Assembly: GCA_902781185.1 (NCBI GenBank)
Contig: CACZII010000002.1
Span: 1-36,963, forward strand
DNA length: 36,963 nt
Direction of reading: 5' to 3'
Origin: Fibrobacter succinogenes
GTDB lineage: Bacteria; Fibrobacterota; Fibrobacteria; Fibrobacterales; Fibrobacteraceae
Shown here: positions 33,745 to 36,963 of the stretch, piece by piece
Position numbering within the stretch: the stretch's first letter is position 1
Layout of the letters: each line of letters opens with the position of its first letter
Translations under genes and position numbers: made by a program
The notes under the pieces: model-generated
Database searches by the model: none
Seen by the model: the letters and a program-made list of their open reading frames with translations, nothing else
Told to the model about the DNA's origin: nothing

Positions 33745-36354
33745 TTATGGAATCATCGTTTCCAGGGTTTCAAAGAGGGTTTCGGGCTGCACGGGCTTTG
33801 AAAGGTGGGCGTTGAGGCCCGCCTGCAGGCTCCGCTGCACGTCTTCGTCGAAGGCGTTTGCCGTAAGGGCGATAATCGGGATTTTCTTGGCGTCGGCCCG
33901 GTCCATCTTTCGGATGGCCATGGTGGCCTGCAAGCCGTCCATTTCGGGCATGCGCATGTCCATGAGAATGGCGTCGTAATAGCCTTCGGGTTGCTTGCTG
34001 AACATCTCCACGGCAATCTTGCCGTTTACGGCGATGTCCGTTTTCATGCCGCGCATTTCCAGAACGTTTTCCATAATCTGGGCGTTGACTTCTACGTCTT
34101 CGGCAAGGAGTATGTGCCTGCCCTTCAGTTCCGCCTTTTTGCGGGTGGACTGTTCTGCGCTCCGTTTTTTCTTGAGCACGGTCTTGAATTCGTCCAGCAG
34201 CGCTCCCGTAAAGATTGGCTTTGCGATAAAGCTATCTACGCCAGCCTGGATGGCCTCGTCCAGGATGTCGTCCCAGTTGTAGGCGGTAAGGATAATGATT
34301 GCCGACTCGTCGCCGGTGGTGGCGCGTATCTGCCTTGCGGTCTCTACGCCGTCCATCTCGGGCATCTGCCAGTCCACGATAATCAGGTTGAAAGGCTCCC
34401 TGCGGGCGTGGCGCAGCTTGACCATCTCCACGGCCTCCTTTCCGGAATTGGCCGTTTCGGTGGCGATTCCCGCCAGTTCCAGCACCAGCTTTGCATGCTC
34501 CAGGGCCACCGGGTCGTCATCCACCACAAGCACGCTCAGTTCGTTCAGGTGGATGTCGATGTCTCCGTTGTCCTTCTCGTGCTTTTTCGTAGAATCTTGC
34601 AGGGTGACGGTAATGGTAAAGGTGGTGCCCTTGCCCTTTTCGCTTTCTACCTCGATGTTTCCGTTCATCAGTTCCACGATACTCTTGGAAATGGCAAGGC
34701 CCAGGCCAGAACCGCCATACTTGCTGGAACTGCTTGTGTTTTCTTGGGTAAAGGTCTCGAACAGCTTGGGCAAAAAGTCCTTGCTCATGCCGATACCCGT
34801 GTCCTTGATGGTAAACCGGAGGGTGGATTTGCTGTTGAACGAGGCTGTCTTCTGGACGCTGAAATCGATGCTCCCGCCCTTGTTGGTGAACTTGACGGCG
34901 TTCCCGAGGATGTTGATGAGCACCTGCCGGAGCTTCATGTCGTCGCCTACGAAGTATTCGTCGATGTTCCCGACAAAGTGGCAGTTGTACAGGATTCCCT
35001 TTTCTTGACACTGCACGCTGAACATGGTATTTACCTGTTCCATGAGCTTGGAGAAGGGGAATTCCTCGTTCTTCAGGGCGAACTTGCCCGATTCGATGCG
35101 GGACATGTCCAGGATTTCGTTGATGAGGTTCAGCAGGTGTTCGGCGGAGCCTCCGATTTTTTGCAGATAGTCCTTGACCTTGTCCGAAAGCCCTGGTTCA
35201 TGGAGGGCGAGACTGTCCAGCCCGATGATGGCGTTCATGGGAGTGCGAATTTCGTGGCTCATGTTGGAGAGGAATATGGTCTTTGCCCTGTTGGATTCTT
35301 CTGCCACCTTCAGTGCTTCGGACAGGGCCTCCCGCTTGATGCGGTCCTCGGCTTCCTGGATTTCGTGCTGGAGCGAAGCCCTTGTGGTGCGCCGGACATG
35401 CAAGATGATAAAGACGAACATGGCGACGAGCACAAAGGCCGTTATCGCCGAAAGGAACTGGCTCCGGACGATGATTCCCGAAGAGATGCTGCCAATCTGG
35501 TTGCTGATGACACTTTCCCGGATGAGGTAGGTGAGCATCCAGTCTGTATTGTGGATAGGCACGTAGTACAGGGTCTCGCGAATGTTGTTGTAGGTGAACG
35601 AGACTTCGCCTTCGATGTGTCCGTTGAAATCGTCCTTTACCTTTTCAAAGGAATAGCCCATGTCGTAATCGGCGTGGCTGAGGGCGTTCAGCAGGTTGTC
35701 TTCGCTGGCAAGGCCGCCCAGAACCATGTTGGTGAGGGCTTTCCCGTCTTTGGTGTAGATGTTACAGAAGGTGGAGTTGTTGTTGCCCCCCTGCAAGGAG
35801 AGCCCTTCTAGCAGGTTCGGGATACTCAATTCCATGAAGCACACCACCAGGACCCGGTCTTCTAGGGGTAGCCGGTCAACGGGGATGGCGATGATGATGG
35901 TCTTGTTCTCGGCGCTTACATTCTTGATGGAAATCTCGGGTTTCTGGAGGTTGTTGTAGTCGATGTTGTACAGTTGGATGTCGGTGCGGGTTCCGCGGGA
36001 GGTGTAGATAAGTCCCGTAGTGTCCACGAAGGCAAACTTTTCGAGCCCGTAGAGCTGTTTCATACGGGCCTGGTAGGCTTGGAGTTTTTCGATGCTCTTG
36101 AGGTCGTCTTTTTCGATAAGGCCTACGGCGATGTCCATGTCGCTGATGTAGTCTGCAAGCCTTGCGGCTACCACTTGTTCACGACGTTCGGCCAGTTCGT
36201 TCAGGTAAAGGAGGCTCACGCTCCTGACAGCCTTTTCGGTGTCTGCGCCGGCGCTTTTGCCGTTCCAGAAAGAGCCTACAATCAGAATGGCCGTTACAAC
36301 GATTGCCGCCGTGATGGCGGCCCGCATAATGCCGGCCTGTTTTTTCGATTCCAT
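33745..36354 (-). CDS. Cache-type membrane hybrid histidine kinase with two receivers
   Basis: An 869-residue protein, first gene of the operon. ATG 36354 is preceded by GGAGG at eight bases; an in-frame TTG at 36372 lies before that site and is rejected. Residues 11-29 are membrane helix 1, about 30-295 a periplasmic double-Cache-like domain (KFAFVDTTGLIYTSRGTRTD, FCNIYTKDGKALTN, NTDWMLTYLI), and about 300-320 helix 2. HisKA has H367 in [14 protein letters not shown], HATPase has N485 in NILGNAVKF, DTGIGM and GGSGLGLAISKS. Receiver 1 (about 606-725) has D661 in IVDWQMPEMDGV; receiver 2 (about 746-865) has D799 in [13 protein letters not shown]. Receiver and kinase sequences are close paralogues of the PAS kinase. 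A small extracellular ligand is likely. Confidence 0.94.
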   Translation of the reverse strand: MESKKQAGIMRAAITAAIVVTAILIVGSFWNGKSAGADTEKAVRSVSLLYLNELAERREQVVAARLADYISDMDIAVGLIEKDDLKSIEKLQAYQARMKQLYGLEKFAFVDTTGLIYTSRGTRTDIQLYNIDYNNLQKPEISIKNVSAENKTIIIAIPVDRLPLEDRVLVVCFMELSIPNLLEGLSLQGGNNNSTFCNIYTKDGKALTNMVLGGLASEDNLLNALSHADYDMGYSFEKVKDDFNGHIEGEVSFTYNNIRETLYYVPIHNTDWMLTYLIRESVISNQIGSISSGIIVRSQFLSAITAFVLVAMFVFIILHVRRTTRASLQHEIQEAEDRIKREALSEALKVAEESNRAKTIFLSNMSHEIRTPMNAIIGLDSLALHEPGLSDKVKDYLQKIGGSAEHLLNLINEILDMSRIESGKFALKNEEFPFSKLMEQVNTMFSVQCQEKGILYNCHFVGNIDEYFVGDDMKLRQVLINILGNAVKFTNKGGSIDFSVQKTASFNSKSTLRFTIKDTGIGMSKDFLPKLFETFTQENTSSSSKYGGSGLGLAISKSIVELMNGNIEVESEKGKGTTFTITVTLQDSTKKHEKDNGDIDIHLNELSVLVVDDDPVALEHAKLVLELAGIATETANSGKEAVEMVKLRHARREPFNLIIVDWQMPEMDGVETARQIRATTGDESAIIILTAYNWDDILDEAIQAGVDSFIAKPIFTGALLDEFKTVLKKKRSAEQSTRKKAELKGRHILLAEDVEVNAQIMENVLEMRGMKTDIAVNGKIAVEMFSKQPEGYYDAILMDMRMPEMDGLQATMAIRKMDRADAKKIPIIALTANAFDEDVQRSLQAGLNAHLSKPVQPETLFETLETMIP

Positions 36355-36377
36355 GAGAAAGACCTCCGACAACTAGA

Positions 36378-36383
36378 ATTATA
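36378..36383 (-). promoter_or_regulatory. TATAAT box, possible promoter of the signalling operon
   Basis: A perfect minus-strand TATAAT directly follows the T-tract of the ilvD terminator, 24 bases before the kinase start codon and just upstream of its GGAGG. No good -35 hexamer is seen at 16-18 bases, where the terminator hairpin lies. A start near 36371 would give a leader of only 17 bases. Confidence 0.35.
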
Positions 36384-36384
36384 A

Positions 36385-36412
36385 AAAAAGCCCCTCCAAA
36401 GGAGGGGCTTAA
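36385..36412 (-). terminator. Intrinsic terminator of ilvD
   Basis: On the minus strand, AAGCCCCTCC and GGAGGGGCTT arms with a TTT loop are followed by an unbroken T-run, about 50 bases after the ilvD stop. It separates ilvD from the signalling operon. Confidence 0.9.
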
Positions 36413-36462
36413 TGCCTTTGTTATCGCCGGTTTTTCCCGACATTGTCGTCTTCGGCTTATTC

Positions 36463-36963
36463 TTATTTAACGCCAATCAGAGATAGGTCTCTGACTGCGC
36501 CTTTATCTGCACTTGAGGCCATTGCCGCATATGCTTGAAGTGCTTTGGAAACTTGCCTGTCTCTGTTCTCAGGTTTCCATGCCTTGGCGCCGCGGGCTTC
36601 CATTTCCTTGCGGCGGGCGGCAAGTTCTTCGTCGGTAAGCTGCACGTTGATGCTGCGGTTCGGAATGTCGATTTCGATGACGTCGCCCGTGTGCACGAGG
36701 CCGATGTTACCCTTGTTGGCGGCTTCCGGAGAAGCGTGACCGATAGAGAGACCGCTCGTACCGCCGGAGAAACGTCCGTCGGTAAGGAGTGCGCAGGACT
36801 TGCCGAGGTGACGGCTCTTGAGGTAGCTGGTAGGGTAGAGCATTTCCTGCATGCCGGGGCCACCCTTCGGGCCTTCGTAGCGGATGACGACCACGTCGCC
36901 AGCCTTCACCACGTTCGGGTCGAGAATGCCCTTCACGGCATCTTCCTGGCTTTCGAACACCAC
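36463..36963 (-). CDS. ilvD: Dihydroxy-acid dehydratase, C-terminal part (partial)
   Basis: The last 166 codons of IlvD/Edd-family dehydratase, open to the window edge. Recognisable segments are [40 protein letters not shown] and the C-terminal swivel domain with [15 protein letters not shown]. IlvD converts dihydroxy-acids to 2-keto acids in valine, isoleucine and leucine synthesis. The [12 protein letters not shown] ending favours IlvD over 6-phosphogluconate dehydratase. The N-terminal part with the iron-sulfur cysteines lies outside the window. Confidence 0.95.
   Translation of the reverse strand: MVFESQEDAVKGILDPNVVKAGDVVVIRYEGPKGGPGMQEMLYPTSYLKSRHLGKSCALLTDGRFSGGTSGLSIGHASPEAANKGNIGLVHTGDVIEIDIPNRSINVQLTDEELAARRKEMEARGAKAWKPENRDRQVSKALQAYAAMASSADKGAVRDLSLIGVK

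Noticed and set aside
33805-35811. Long plus-strand open frame (668 codons) opposite the Cache kinase
   Set aside because: It is the complement of conserved kinase and receiver domains and shows low-complexity Val/Phe/His/Asp composition without any domain.

Overview
The window looks like a chromosomal segment of a Fibrobacter-type bacterium (Fibrobacterota). The evidence is indirect: about 50% GC by eye, a lipoprotein with long poly-serine linkers, a giant secreted cadherin-repeat protein, a thrombospondin-type-3 outer-membrane protein and several LysM proteins. No rRNA, tRNA, CRISPR array, insertion sequence or phage gene was seen. Function calls rest on motifs read by eye.

Region 1 (1-9903, minus strand) is a continuous gene array. 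In transcription order it holds RNase D, a 5-formyltetrahydrofolate cyclo-ligase-like protein with a membrane anchor, a SpoU rRNA methyltransferase, a primase-like/AAA ATPase, a TrmA-like protein lacking its catalytic cysteine, a secreted LysM protein, a 38-residue membrane peptide, a sensor kinase, its OmpR-type regulator, and the start of a secreted protein cut by the window edge. Gaps are 1-45 bases and several genes touch or overlap. The kinase probably starts at a CTG codon.

Region 2 (9966-24418) is mostly envelope genes. It runs trpS, a candidate 104-nt minus-strand RNA, a serine-rich lipoprotein, a 1911-residue cadherin-repeat protein, a convergent TSP3/OmpA-like outer-membrane protein, a small operon ending in an MltD-like lytic transglycosylase with four LysM domains, and an ankyrin lipoprotein. 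Clear intrinsic terminators separate several of these units.

Region 3 (24500-36354, minus strand) is the most interesting part: a tight six-gene signalling operon. It encodes four hybrid histidine kinases with different inputs (periplasmic Cache-like, cytosolic PAS, an amino-acid permease fused to a kinase, and a 7TM module), one stand-alone Hpt protein, and one REC-GGDEF-EAL protein with an intact EAL site and a degenerate GGDEF motif. No kinase carries its own Hpt domain and no DNA-binding regulator is present. The simplest reading is a many-to-one phosphorelay: four kinases, one Hpt, one c-di-GMP phosphodiesterase. The window ends in the 3' part of ilvD, separated from this operon by a terminator.
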